A DNA stretch of 15,150 nucleotides from JADHUC01 sp964617665 (GTDB lineage: Bacteria; Planctomycetota; Planctomycetia; Pirellulales; Pirellulaceae): the NCBI GenBank assembly GCA_964617665.1, contig CAZUAH010000326.1, positions 1 through 15,150 on the forward strand, in the 5' to 3' direction. This document shows, piece after piece, positions 7,733 to 14,941 of this stretch (position 1 is its first letter; each line of letters opens with the position of its first letter). Below the pieces are notes generated by a model. That model was not told the origin of the DNA. It saw only the letters and a list, made by a program, of their open reading frames with translations, and searched no databases. The position numbers and the translations under genes were made by a program.

Positions 7733-7927
7733 AAAGGCTGGGACCGGCTGGCCCACCTCAGCTGATCGACGGCTTGGGCATCGATCATTCGTACCAGGGA
7801 TAGCATGTGTTTGTACGGCAAACAGACTGCATTGAGATGTTTGCGTCGGCAAAATCAGTTATGCTGAGGACTGGCCACATGGCAAATCGAGACAAAAACC
7901 GTCCTGCAACACTGAGGAGACCGTGAA
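7733..7927 (+). other. Intergenic stretch before the ThuA-like gene
   Basis: These 195 bases show no coding frame I can support. A weak imperfect stem (TGGG-CC against GG-CCCA) lies at about 7739-7755 just after the propeller gene stop, with no T-run. GAGGAG at 7914-7919 is the ribosome site of the next gene, eight bases from its ATG. Confidence 0.4.
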
Positions 7928-8827
7928 ATGAAACGCCGTGACTTTTTGCGTGCGAGCGGCTTGACAGTCGTTGGAACTTCGACTTTTCCGTTGGGTTGGG
8001 TATCGGCGGCGGAGAAGAAAACGCAAAGGCTTCTGTACTACACGCGCAGCACGGGCTACGAACACTCTGCAGTGCGTTTGGCGAATGGCGAGTTGAGCGT
8101 TTCGGATGAAGCACTGATCGAGATGGGTGAGCGGGCCGGTTTCGAGGTGACCTGCACCAAGGACGGCCGCGTGTTCGACGGCGACTTGGACCAGTACGAC
8201 GCTTTCGCCTTCTATTCGTGTGGCAACCAGTGTGTCGTGGGCAAACGTCCCCAGAATCAGCCCATGACCCCAAAGGGCAAACAGCGTTTGCTGGACGCAA
8301 TAGCCGCTGGCAAGGGATACATCGGCTTTCACAGCGGTGCCGACACGTTCCACAGCGGCAAGGAGATCGATCCGTACGTGGCCATGGTCGGTGGCGAGTT
8401 TATGGGCCATGGTACACAACAGCCCGGACGACTGGCGATCACGTCGCCGAAGTTCCCGGGCTTGGAGGACTGCAGAGGCAAAGACGAAGTCCTGATAGAA
8501 CGCGAGGAGTGGTACACATTCCGAAACTTTGGTCGCGACCTGCACGTCATCCTGGTGCAGGATACTGAGGCATTGAAGAAGGAGCACAAACAGGACAAGT
8601 TTCTGCACTCCCGTCCGTCGTTTCCGCAAACCTGGGCGCGGCAACAAGGCAAGGGGCGCGTGTTTTACACTTCGTTTGGCCACGTACACGACGTGTGGAC
8701 CAGCCCGTTCTTCCAGAGCCTCACACTTGGCGGCATCGCCTGGGCGATGGGCAACGTGGATGCCGACATAACGCCCAATATCGAGAGGGTGACGCCCGGC
8801 GCATGGGATATTCCTAAGCGAGCGTGA
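7928..8827 (+). CDS. ThuA-like domain protein with Tat signal
   Basis: This 299-residue protein begins MKRRDFLRASG, a twin-arginine (R3, R4) Tat signal ending near SAAE, so it should be exported already folded. The mature part starts RLLYYTRSTGYEH, the first strand of the ThuA-like, class I glutamine-amidotransferase-like fold. KGYIGFHSGADTFH at 129-142 is the family's central block with His135, and RVFYTSFGHVHDVW followed by LTLGGIAWAMG is its usual end. The ThuA family is named from a trehalose-utilisation locus. In planctomycetes such domains are abundant in exported proteins and associated with sugar metabolism, but the chemistry is mostly uncharacterised. It sits between two exported propeller proteins, which suggests a shared extracytoplasmic sugar-related role. 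The start is set by GAGGAG at 7914-7919. The family call is firm; the function is unknown. Confidence 0.9.
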   Translation: MKRRDFLRASGLTVVGTSTFPLGWVSAAEKKTQRLLYYTRSTGYEHSAVRLANGELSVSDEALIEMGERAGFEVTCTKDGRVFDGDLDQYDAFAFYSCGNQCVVGKRPQNQPMTPKGKQRLLDAIAAGKGYIGFHSGADTFHSGKEIDPYVAMVGGEFMGHGTQQPGRLAITSPKFPGLEDCRGKDEVLIEREEWYTFRNFGRDLHVILVQDTEALKKEHKQDKFLHSRPSFPQTWARQQGKGRVFYTSFGHVHDVWTSPFFQSLTLGGIAWAMGNVDADITPNIERVTPGAWDIPKRA

Positions 8828-8832
8828 TCTCG

Positions 8833-8852
8833 ACGAGTCAAGTGCGACTCGT
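8833..8852 (+). terminator. Perfect inverted repeat just after the ThuA-like gene
   Basis: ACGAGTC (8833-8839) and GACTCGT (8846-8852) are exact reverse complements around the six-base loop AAGTGC, six bases after the TGA of the ThuA-like gene. The position fits a transcript-end hairpin, but no T-run follows. A two-fold binding site for a regulator is the alternative. Confidence 0.35.
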
Positions 8853-8941
8853 GGCTCGGTATTGGCATAGGCGACACCAAAGCGTCAGCTTGCGCAAATG
8901 CCCCGTCGATCGGCATGACGAACTGCTGCCGATTTGATGTT

Positions 8942-8970
8942 TTGACAGGCCGTAATCCGTCGGATACGTT
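8942..8970 (+). promoter_or_regulatory. Weak sigma-70-like promoter candidate
   Basis: TTGACA at 8942-8947 is a perfect -35 hexamer; 17 bases later TACGTT at 8965-8970 keeps only the first, second and last -10 bases. It lies about 85 bases before the propeller gene start at 9055 and beyond the inverted repeat at 8833-8852, a plausible place for a new transcript. Planctomycete promoter consensus is poorly known, so this is tentative. Confidence 0.25.
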
Positions 8971-9040
8971 CAGGGGCTGGATCGAGATTGGAATCGGTGT
9001 CATTCCGTGCTGGGGATCGACTCAGCCTCTGTCGAGTAAC

Positions 9041-9050
9041 GGAAAGGAAG
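9041..9050 (+). promoter_or_regulatory. Shine-Dalgarno favouring a GTG start at 9055
   Basis: GGAAAGGAAG ends four bases before the GTG at 9055, a good spacing. The in-frame ATG at 9073 would be 22 bases away from it. Both starts leave a usable signal peptide. Confidence 0.5.
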
Positions 9051-9054
9051 AACT

Positions 9055-10686
9055 GTGTTTTTCATTCAACGGATGAAGCGAGGATTGGGACCGGTGCTCA
9101 TCGTGGTCTTGGCGAGCGCAGCTTGCGCTGCCGACTGGCCGCAATGGGGTGGCCGCGATTGCCGCACGATGGTCTCGACAGAGACCGGCCTTCCCGACAC
9201 GTTTGAACCGCGGAAGATATCTTCCGACGATAGCGGCCTCGAACCAAGCGCGGATGACAATCTGAAGTGGGTGGCTCGCCTGGGATCCGCCGCCTACGGA
9301 AACCCAACCATCGCTGGCGGAAAGGTGTACGTCGGGACGGATACGCTGACGCTCCGCGACGATCCGCGGCGCGGGCGTCATCATAAGGGACTCGTGAAAT
9401 GCTTCGACGAGGCGACGGGAAAGTTGCTGTGGCAGTTGATTGTGCCGAACCGCTCGCACGGTTTGCCCGACGAGGTGCATTACGGGCTTCAGCACTTGGG
9501 CGTCTGCTCGTCGCCCACGGTGGACGGCGATCGCGTCTATGTCGTCAGCAGCGCTGGCGACATCTTGTGCTTGGACGCCAATGGTTTGGCTGACGGTAAC
9601 GACGGCGCATACTCGGATGAAGCACGGTACATAGCCGGTCACGGCAATCCGCCGGTCGAGTTGAACGAACGCGACGCCGATATCCTTTGGCGATTTGATC
9701 CGATCGACGAGCTTGACGTCTGCCCGCACGATGCCGCCAGTTGCTCGGTTCTGATCCATGGAGACATCCTCTATACGGGCACGTCGAACGGCGTCGGTGG
9801 GCCAAAGGGCAGCAACTGGATCGCCATGCACACCTTCGTCGTGCGCCCGGAGGCGCCCGCATTGATCGCACTCGACAAGCACACCGGCAAGCTGGTTGCC
9901 ACGGAAAGCTCGGGCATCAGCCGGAGACTCTATCACTGTCAATGGTCATCGCCTTCGTTGGGCAAAGTCGGCGACAAGACCCTGATCTTCCTGGGCGGGG
10001 GCGATGGCTGGTGCTATGCCTTCGAGGCAGTGGCCAAGGGCGAGGAACAGCCCGCGACCTTGAAACTGGCCTGGAAATACGACTGCAACCCTCCCGAGTT
10101 CCGCTACCGCGACGGAAAACCGATTCCGTATTACGATGGCGACAAACGCCATAAGGACAGCCCGAACAAGGACGACGGGATGTACGTTGGTCCAAGCCAG
10201 GTGATCGCCACGCCAGCGTTTCATAACGACCGTGTGTACGTGCCCATTGGCCAAGACCCCGCCCATGGCCGAGGGCGAGGCATGATGCACTGCATTGACG
10301 CTACTTTGGAGGGCGACATTACTGAAACGGGGCGTCTGTGGACGTACGATGGTATCGAGCGAACGATGGCCACCTGCGCCGTTGCCGACGGACTAATCTA
10401 TGTTCCTGACCTAGCCGGAATGCTCTACTGCCTGGATGCAGAGAATGGCCAGTGCCATTGGACCTACGACACCAAGGCGGAGACTTGGGGCGGCATACTC
10501 GTGGCCGACGGCAAGCTCTTCTTGGTCAACAAGAAGTACTTCTTCTCGTTCGCATCGGGAGGCAAACTGCAACCGCTGAACAAGATACTGCTCGGCTCGC
10601 CAGCTTACAGCACACCTGTGGCCGCCAACGGCATGCTGTACGTGGCGTCCCGTGGCTACCTCTGGGCCGTGCAGCAGGAACAATGA
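9055..10686 (+). CDS. Exported PQQ-like (BamB-type) beta-propeller protein
   Basis: This 543-residue protein probably starts at GTG 9055; ATG 9073 is possible. Its signal peptide (MKRGLGPVLIVVLASAACA) is followed by ADWPQWGG at about 26-33, a hallmark opening of planctomycete PQQ-like propeller proteins. Repeats with the form V-x-G-D-x-V-Y-V...C-L-D-A...G-x-x-x-W recur through the chain: NPTIAGGKVYVGTDTL, SPTVDGDRVYVVSSAGDILC, LIALDKHTGKLVATESS, VADGLIYVPDLAGMLYCLDA and PVAANGMLYVASRGYLWAV. HGRGRGMMHCIDA is another familiar block of this planctomycete group. The length suits a full eight-bladed propeller with insertions. Ligand and enzyme activity are unknown, and catalytic PQQ use is not indicated. 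It lies between the ThuA-like gene and the propeller-methyltransferase fusion, all on one strand. Confidence 0.9.
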   Translation: MFFIQRMKRGLGPVLIVVLASAACAADWPQWGGRDCRTMVSTETGLPDTFEPRKISSDDSGLEPSADDNLKWVARLGSAAYGNPTIAGGKVYVGTDTLTLRDDPRRGRHHKGLVKCFDEATGKLLWQLIVPNRSHGLPDEVHYGLQHLGVCSSPTVDGDRVYVVSSAGDILCLDANGLADGNDGAYSDEARYIAGHGNPPVELNERDADILWRFDPIDELDVCPHDAASCSVLIHGDILYTGTSNGVGGPKGSNWIAMHTFVVRPEAPALIALDKHTGKLVATESSGISRRLYHCQWSSPSLGKVGDKTLIFLGGGDGWCYAFEAVAKGEEQPATLKLAWKYDCNPPEFRYRDGKPIPYYDGDKRHKDSPNKDDGMYVGPSQVIATPAFHNDRVYVPIGQDPAHGRGRGMMHCIDATLEGDITETGRLWTYDGIERTMATCAVADGLIYVPDLAGMLYCLDAENGQCHWTYDTKAETWGGILVADGKLFLVNKKYFFSFASGGKLQPLNKILLGSPAYSTPVAANGMLYVASRGYLWAVQQEQ

Positions 10687-10812
10687 AGCTTGCCGGTGCA
10701 CGAAGCCAGCTTCTGACAGAAGGTGACCGTCGGCTGCTTTCGATTAGTTGTATTACCAAGCGGACGCATCCTACTTGCTTGGCAGTGCTGACTGGGCGCC
10801 AAAGGAGTCGAT
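10687..10812 (+). other. Intergenic stretch before the fusion gene
   Basis: These 126 bases have no coding frame I can support. CCAAGC and GCTTGG (about 10757-10784) could pair over a 15-base loop. AAGGAG at 10802-10807 is the ribosome site for the ATG at 10813. Confidence 0.35.
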
Positions 10813-13800
10813 ATGAACGGGATACAATGGCCGTTGATCGTCATCGCAGTGCTCGCGTCATCCGCTGAAGCCGCGGATTGGCCCATGTTCCGAGCGGACG
10901 CCGCTCGCAGCGGATACACGGCTGACGAATTGCCGAGTGAGCTTTGTCAAACCTGGACGTACCTGGCAAAACACCCCCCCTCACCGGCATGGCCTACGCG
11001 GAACCGACTTATCTTCGATCGGGCTTACCAGCCGGTTGTCGCGCGCGGAATGCTGTACTACGGCAGTTCTGTGGATGATCAGGTTTACGCCTTAGACGCT
11101 ACCACAGGCCAACCGCAATGGACGTTCTTCACCGATGCCCCCGTTCGATTTGCTCCAGCGGTGTGGCGCGACCGACTGTTCGTGGCCAGTGATGACGGCT
11201 GCCTGTACTGTTTGTCGACGGACCAAGGCGAGCTTCTCTGGAAGCGACGAGGTGGACCGCGAGCGGATATGCTGCTGGGGAACGACCGGATGATCTCTCG
11301 CTGGCCAACTCGTGGTGGGCCAGTGATCGTTGGCGATATCGTCTACTTTGGGGCTGGTATTTGGCCCAGCGAAGGCATCTTCTTGTACGCGCTGGATCCG
11401 CAGACGGGCGACATCCTTTGGCAAAACGACTCGTCAGGTTCCATCGAAATGGACCAGCCCCACGGCACGGCGCGCGCCAAGAGCGGTCTGTCCGCTCAAG
11501 GCTATCTGGCCGCGACCGGAGATTCACTAATCGTCCCGACAGGCCGCGCCGTGCCAGCCGCCTTGGATCGTACAAACGGGACTTTGAAGCATTTTCAATT
11601 GCAGATGCATCAACATGCCGGTGGAGCGGACGTGGTCGCCATCGACGAGTACTATGCGAACGGCGGTGTACTATACGCAGCCGCCGATGGAACGCGTGTC
11701 GATTCGGTCGGCCTGCAATTGGCAATCCATCCCGATTACGTGATCTCCGCATTTGGCAGCAAGATCGTGGGACGCGATCGGCGAAGCCTCGTCGTCGAGC
11801 GAGGCGTCGTCGACCGGAAGGGAAACAAGCAACGGGCGAAGTCGATCGCATCGCCTGCTTGGGAAGTCGAAGTGGACTTCGACGCCGAGCCCTCGCCGCC
11901 GATTTTTGAGGACTTGCAGCCGCCTGAGGTTCGTATGACTTCGACCGCTTGGACGACTCCGGTATTGCAGGGCGAGGCCACGGCCTTAATCGTGGCCGCG
12001 GACCGGGTAATCGTCGGCGGACGAGGCCGAGTGTCTGTGATCGACATTCCAACACGAACGTTGACGTGGTCGACAGATGTAGAAGGGACCGTGTACGGAT
12101 TGGCGGCGGCCGATGGCCGGCTGTATGCCAGTACTGATCGCGGGAGGATCTACTGCTTTGGGGATGCGAGAGCAGATTTGCCGGTTTACGGCAACACTCA
12201 TCCTCGAACGCCACCCATCCCGTTCCCCTTTCGATATGCGAGCGACATGAAGGAGGTCGTGCAGCAAACCGGAATCACGGAAGGCCTCTGTGTGCATCTA
12301 GATTGCGGCGACGGTTCGTCAACGCTCGCTTTGGCACAAGGGACGAGGCTGAAAATCTATGCCACGGATCCGGACCCGGCGAATGTACAAAAGGCAAGAG
12401 AACGACTTGACCTCGCGCGGATGTATGGGACACGTGTGACCGTCCACCAGTGCGAGGCTGCCGACGTGCCCTACGCAGATTACTGTGCGGATCTAGTGAT
12501 CTCCGGTCGCTCCCTGAAGGCGTCTCGCGACGATGGTAGTGGCGATACCGCGGAACGTCTGCAGCGACCCTGCGGTGGCAAGACCTGCTTTGGGCCGGAG
12601 GGCAGCATGCAAGTCTTGACCCGTGGCCCTTTGGAGGATGCTGGCAACTGGACGCACCAGAACGCCACTCCCGCAAACACGCTGTGCTCCGCAGATGGGC
12701 GAGTGCGAGGCGAACTGGAAATGCTCTGGTTCCGTGACACGGACTTCTTGATGGCCAATCGTCACGGCCGCGCGCCTACGGCGTTGGTGAAAGACGGCCG
12801 CATGTTTATCGAGGGGCTGAACGCCCTGCGGGCGCAGAGCATTTACAATGGTCGCGTGCTGTGGGAATTCTCGGCGCCGGGTATCCTATCGGCCTACAAT
12901 CGCGAGCACAGCATTGGGGCCGCCTGGACCGGCGGGAACATCTGCCTGGGCCCCGATCGCATCTTCCTACACAACGACCGGACCTGCTTTGTGCTCGATG
13001 CCGCCACGGGTAAGGAAGTCTCGCGAATCGCGCCGCCGCCACGTCCAAATGGAAAGCCGGGCACGTGGGGCTATCTGGCCTATCAAGATGGCATGCTCTT
13101 TGGATCGTTGGCCAACGAAGAATACCTGATCAAGTGCTGGTCCGATCGCTGGGATACGGGACGGCAGTTCACGGAGTCGATCCTGTTTTTCGCCCTGGAC
13201 GCCGATACCGGTCGGATGCTGTGGTCCTTCACGCCAGAGCATTCGATTCGGCATAACGCCATCGCGATTGGCGGCGGTCGTGTCTATCTGATCGACCGGC
13301 CGATCGCCGTCGAGGATGATCTGAACTTCACGACACCGCAGGAGCGTCGCGGTGATTCGAAGCCAGATGCCAAGCCGGAGCATGCTCTGGGCCGTCTGAT
13401 CACCTTGGACGAGAAGGGCGGCAAGCGGCTGTGGGATTCGGAAGATAACATTTTTGGGACGTTGTTGGCCTACGTGGTACAGGACGACCTGCTTTGGATG
13501 GGCTACCAGGCGGCGCACCAAGCGTCTCGAGGGTCCGAACGAGCGAACCGCATGGCCGTGTTTCAAGCCGCCAATGGTGGCCAACTATGGGATGTCCACG
13601 CTGACTACGCCGACCGTCCCTTATTGAACGGTCGCACGATCTACGCGCCGCCGGGCGCTTGGGATCTATTGACGGGCCGGAAGTTGCCCTTCGCCTTGGA
13701 CCGGTCTTACGGATGCGGGATCGTCGCTGGATGTCGAAACATGCTGATTTTCCGATCCGCGACGCTTGGCTATGTCGACCTCACCGCTTCGCCCGAAACG

Positions 13801-13971
13801 CAGAACTACGGCGGAGTTCGACCCGGCTGCTGGATTGCCGCGACTCCCGCTGGCGGCATCCTGACGATGCCCGACGCTGCCAGTTGGTGCAGTTGCAGCT
13901 ATCTGAACCAAGGTACACTGGCGCTACGACCGGTCGCAGATCGAGCGAAGCGTAGAAAAACAAGCAACTAG
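10813..13971 (+). CDS. Exported beta-propeller / SAM-methyltransferase-fold / beta-propeller fusion
   Basis: The protein is 1052 residues with a signal peptide at 1-20 (IQWPLIVIAVLASSAEA), then ADWPMFRADAARSGYT, the usual opening of planctomycete PQQ-like propellers. The first propeller spans roughly 25-460 (YYGSSVDDQVYALDATTG, LFVASDDGCLYCLSTDQG, GRLYASTDRGRIYCFGDA). Residues about 475-600 form a class I methyltransferase fold: motif I VHLDCGDGSS at 494-503, an acidic end of strand 2 in IYATDPDP at 515-522, CADLVISG at 558-565, and RLQRPCGGKTCF matching the 'R-x-LRPGG' step. The second propeller fills about 610-1030 (TCFVLDAATGKEV, FFALDADTGRMLWSF, LITLDEKGGKRLWDS). The tail is basic. A SAM-binding fold behind a secretion signal is odd because SAM is cytoplasmic. 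It may be a non-catalytic scaffold, bind another nucleotide-like ligand, or the protein may be retained inside. Activity is unproven. Confidence 0.88.
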   Translation: MNGIQWPLIVIAVLASSAEAADWPMFRADAARSGYTADELPSELCQTWTYLAKHPPSPAWPTRNRLIFDRAYQPVVARGMLYYGSSVDDQVYALDATTGQPQWTFFTDAPVRFAPAVWRDRLFVASDDGCLYCLSTDQGELLWKRRGGPRADMLLGNDRMISRWPTRGGPVIVGDIVYFGAGIWPSEGIFLYALDPQTGDILWQNDSSGSIEMDQPHGTARAKSGLSAQGYLAATGDSLIVPTGRAVPAALDRTNGTLKHFQLQMHQHAGGADVVAIDEYYANGGVLYAAADGTRVDSVGLQLAIHPDYVISAFGSKIVGRDRRSLVVERGVVDRKGNKQRAKSIASPAWEVEVDFDAEPSPPIFEDLQPPEVRMTSTAWTTPVLQGEATALIVAADRVIVGGRGRVSVIDIPTRTLTWSTDVEGTVYGLAAADGRLYASTDRGRIYCFGDARADLPVYGNTHPRTPPIPFPFRYASDMKEVVQQTGITEGLCVHLDCGDGSSTLALAQGTRLKIYATDPDPANVQKARERLDLARMYGTRVTVHQCEAADVPYADYCADLVISGRSLKASRDDGSGDTAERLQRPCGGKTCFGPEGSMQVLTRGPLEDAGNWTHQNATPANTLCSADGRVRGELEMLWFRDTDFLMANRHGRAPTALVKDGRMFIEGLNALRAQSIYNGRVLWEFSAPGILSAYNREHSIGAAWTGGNICLGPDRIFLHNDRTCFVLDAATGKEVSRIAPPPRPNGKPGTWGYLAYQDGMLFGSLANEEYLIKCWSDRWDTGRQFTESILFFALDADTGRMLWSFTPEHSIRHNAIAIGGGRVYLIDRPIAVEDDLNFTTPQERRGDSKPDAKPEHALGRLITLDEKGGKRLWDSEDNIFGTLLAYVVQDDLLWMGYQAAHQASRGSERANRMAVFQAANGGQLWDVHADYADRPLLNGRTIYAPPGAWDLLTGRKLPFALDRSYGCGIVAGCRNMLIFRSATLGYVDLTASPETQNYGGVRPGCWIAATPAGGILTMPDAASWCSCSYLNQGTLALRPVADRAKRRKTSN

Positions 13972-14178
13972 GCCTCTGTCGCCAATGTCCTTTCACGGAG
14001 CGGAGAGCCCGCGGGCCCCAGATATGGGACAGCTTCCTCACGTTGAATACGTCGAGAGCACGTTGGCTGGCGGCGCAATCCCCAGCGCTAGTATCGCCAA
14101 GCTGATGTTCTTCGCCACCGCGTCAAGAGGTATCCTGTGGTGTCGTCCCCCACGTACATGGAATAGGGAGCCGGAAGG
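13972..14178 (+). other. Intergenic stretch before the small exported protein
   Basis: These 207 bases contain a 10-base self-complementary GC palindrome (GCCCGCGGGC, 14007-14016) with no T-run after it. A 92-codon frame from 13985 to 14263 overlaps the next gene out of frame and looks like chance. Nothing else was recognised apart from the ribosome site at its right end. Confidence 0.35.
14173..14178 (+). promoter_or_regulatory. Shine-Dalgarno that selects the start at 14185
   Basis: GGAAGG directly abuts an ATG at 14179, leaving no spacer, but is six bases from the in-frame ATG at 14185. The second ATG is therefore the likely start and gives a signal peptide beginning MRTIAAV. Confidence 0.55.
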
Positions 14179-14184
14179 ATGCAC

Positions 14185-14703
14185 ATGCGAACAATCGCAG
14201 CGGTCGCATTTATTGCCTTGGCCGGACGCGCCCTACATGCGTGGGCAAGCAGTCCGAATGTAAACGTCGGCGATCATCTGGCAATTCGAATGACTGGTGA
14301 CCTCGCACGCGAATACGCCCGTCGAACCGGTTCGCTACGCCAGAACGAGGTACCTACCGGTCTTCAGATTTCGACTACCGCAGCCGTCGAGCAAGTACGT
14401 GACGACGGGAAGATTCGGATCGAGCATTCTTCCAGCATCATGCGTAATGGCAAACCGGCTCGCCTTGTGACGCTCACCGCGATTGTCCATCCAGCCAAGA
14501 TCACAACTCACGTTACCCCAGAGAATACACCCATCTACCGTTCTCCGGCCGACTATCAGCGTGGCGTTAAGCCAACGGTGACGCGGAAAGTGAGTGAAAT
14601 ACGCCGCTTGGACTTGTCCGACTTGAGAGGTTTGAAGTTGCGAGTCTGGCGTCCTTGGATCGCTTCCGGTTGCCACCCAGGGCTTCAATCCAGTGGTACT
14701 TGA
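14185..14703 (+). CDS. Small exported protein, weakly FlgH-like, with a foreign 3' end
   Basis: From the ATG at 14185 this is 172 residues, with a signal peptide (MRTIAAVAFIALAGRALHAW) and a beta-rich mature part. VNVGDHLAIRM, GKIRIEHSSSI and KPARLVTLTAIVHPAKITT faintly recall the flagellar L-ring protein FlgH (V-G-D opening, a valine/isoleucine-rich strand, 'V-x-P-x-x-I'), but no flagellar genes are nearby and the match is not secure. The natural protein seems to run to about LRGLKLRVW near residues 145-153. The last residues to the TGA at 14701-14703 are the antisense of a conserved DUF488 block and are unlikely to be genuine protein. The gene is thus probably truncated at its 3' end, losing perhaps only a few residues. 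It follows the propeller fusion after a 213-base gap, on the same strand. Confidence 0.6.
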   Translation: MRTIAAVAFIALAGRALHAWASSPNVNVGDHLAIRMTGDLAREYARRTGSLRQNEVPTGLQISTTAAVEQVRDDGKIRIEHSSSIMRNGKPARLVTLTAIVHPAKITTHVTPENTPIYRSPADYQRGVKPTVTRKVSEIRRLDLSDLRGLKLRVWRPWIASGCHPGLQSSGT

Positions 14704-14884
14704 TGCCTTCCTGTTCCAGAGAGGCGGATAGGCTGCCTCGGCTGAAATGTGGATGTCGGCGGGACGTGGGGTAACGGCGGACATCGGCGAGGGCTGCGAT
14801 GCCGTGCTGCTTGAGCAGATCCAAGAAGCCGTCCAGTGGGTGGCTGGAGTGGCCGATGGTGAAGATTTGGAGGTCGATGGACAT
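14567..14884 (-). pseudogene. DUF488-family gene, 3'-truncated
   Basis: On the minus strand the ATG at 14884-14882 opens MSIDLQIFTIGHSSHPLDGF, the clear N-terminus of DUF488 proteins (IGHS motif), followed by LADVRRYPTSRRHPHF and KYHWIEALGGNRK. Family resemblance stops at about residue 75, near 14655. The expected next block (the R-N-x-x-F-R-G-Y-A-D-Y-M region) and the Cys/Arg-containing C-terminal half are missing; the frame runs 25-30 unrelated residues to a stop at 14567-14569. The remaining 105 residues are well short of the 150-190 usual for the family. No frame on this strand recovers the missing part further left, so this is not a simple frameshift. It is preceded in its own direction by a Nudix hydrolase gene 57 bases away, a plausible operon partner. 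The molecular function of DUF488 is not settled. Confidence 0.7.
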
Positions 14885-14941
14885 AGACGTTGGCGGCTTC
14901 CGCGGCTGGAATGATGAGTCAAATGGCGGACAGCAAACGAA

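Noticed and set aside
9022..9942. 306-codon minus-strand frame antisense to the second propeller gene
   Set aside because: No family motifs, and the plus strand carries a complete protein with signal peptide and repeats.
10974..10980. Seven-C run near the start of the fusion gene as a possible phase-variable switch
   Set aside because: The frame is intact across it, the encoded HPPSPAWP fits, and a single run gives no evidence of variation.
11129..12214. 361-codon minus-strand frame inside the propeller-methyltransferase gene
   Set aside because: The product is Arg/Ser/Pro-rich low-complexity sequence typical of antisense frames in GC-rich DNA.
14007..14016. Ten-base GC palindrome after the fusion gene as a terminator
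   Set aside because: As a continuous palindrome it leaves no proper loop, and no T-run follows.
13985..14263. 92-codon plus-strand frame in the last spacer
   Set aside because: It has no signal, motif or ribosome site and overlaps the better-supported exported-protein gene out of frame.
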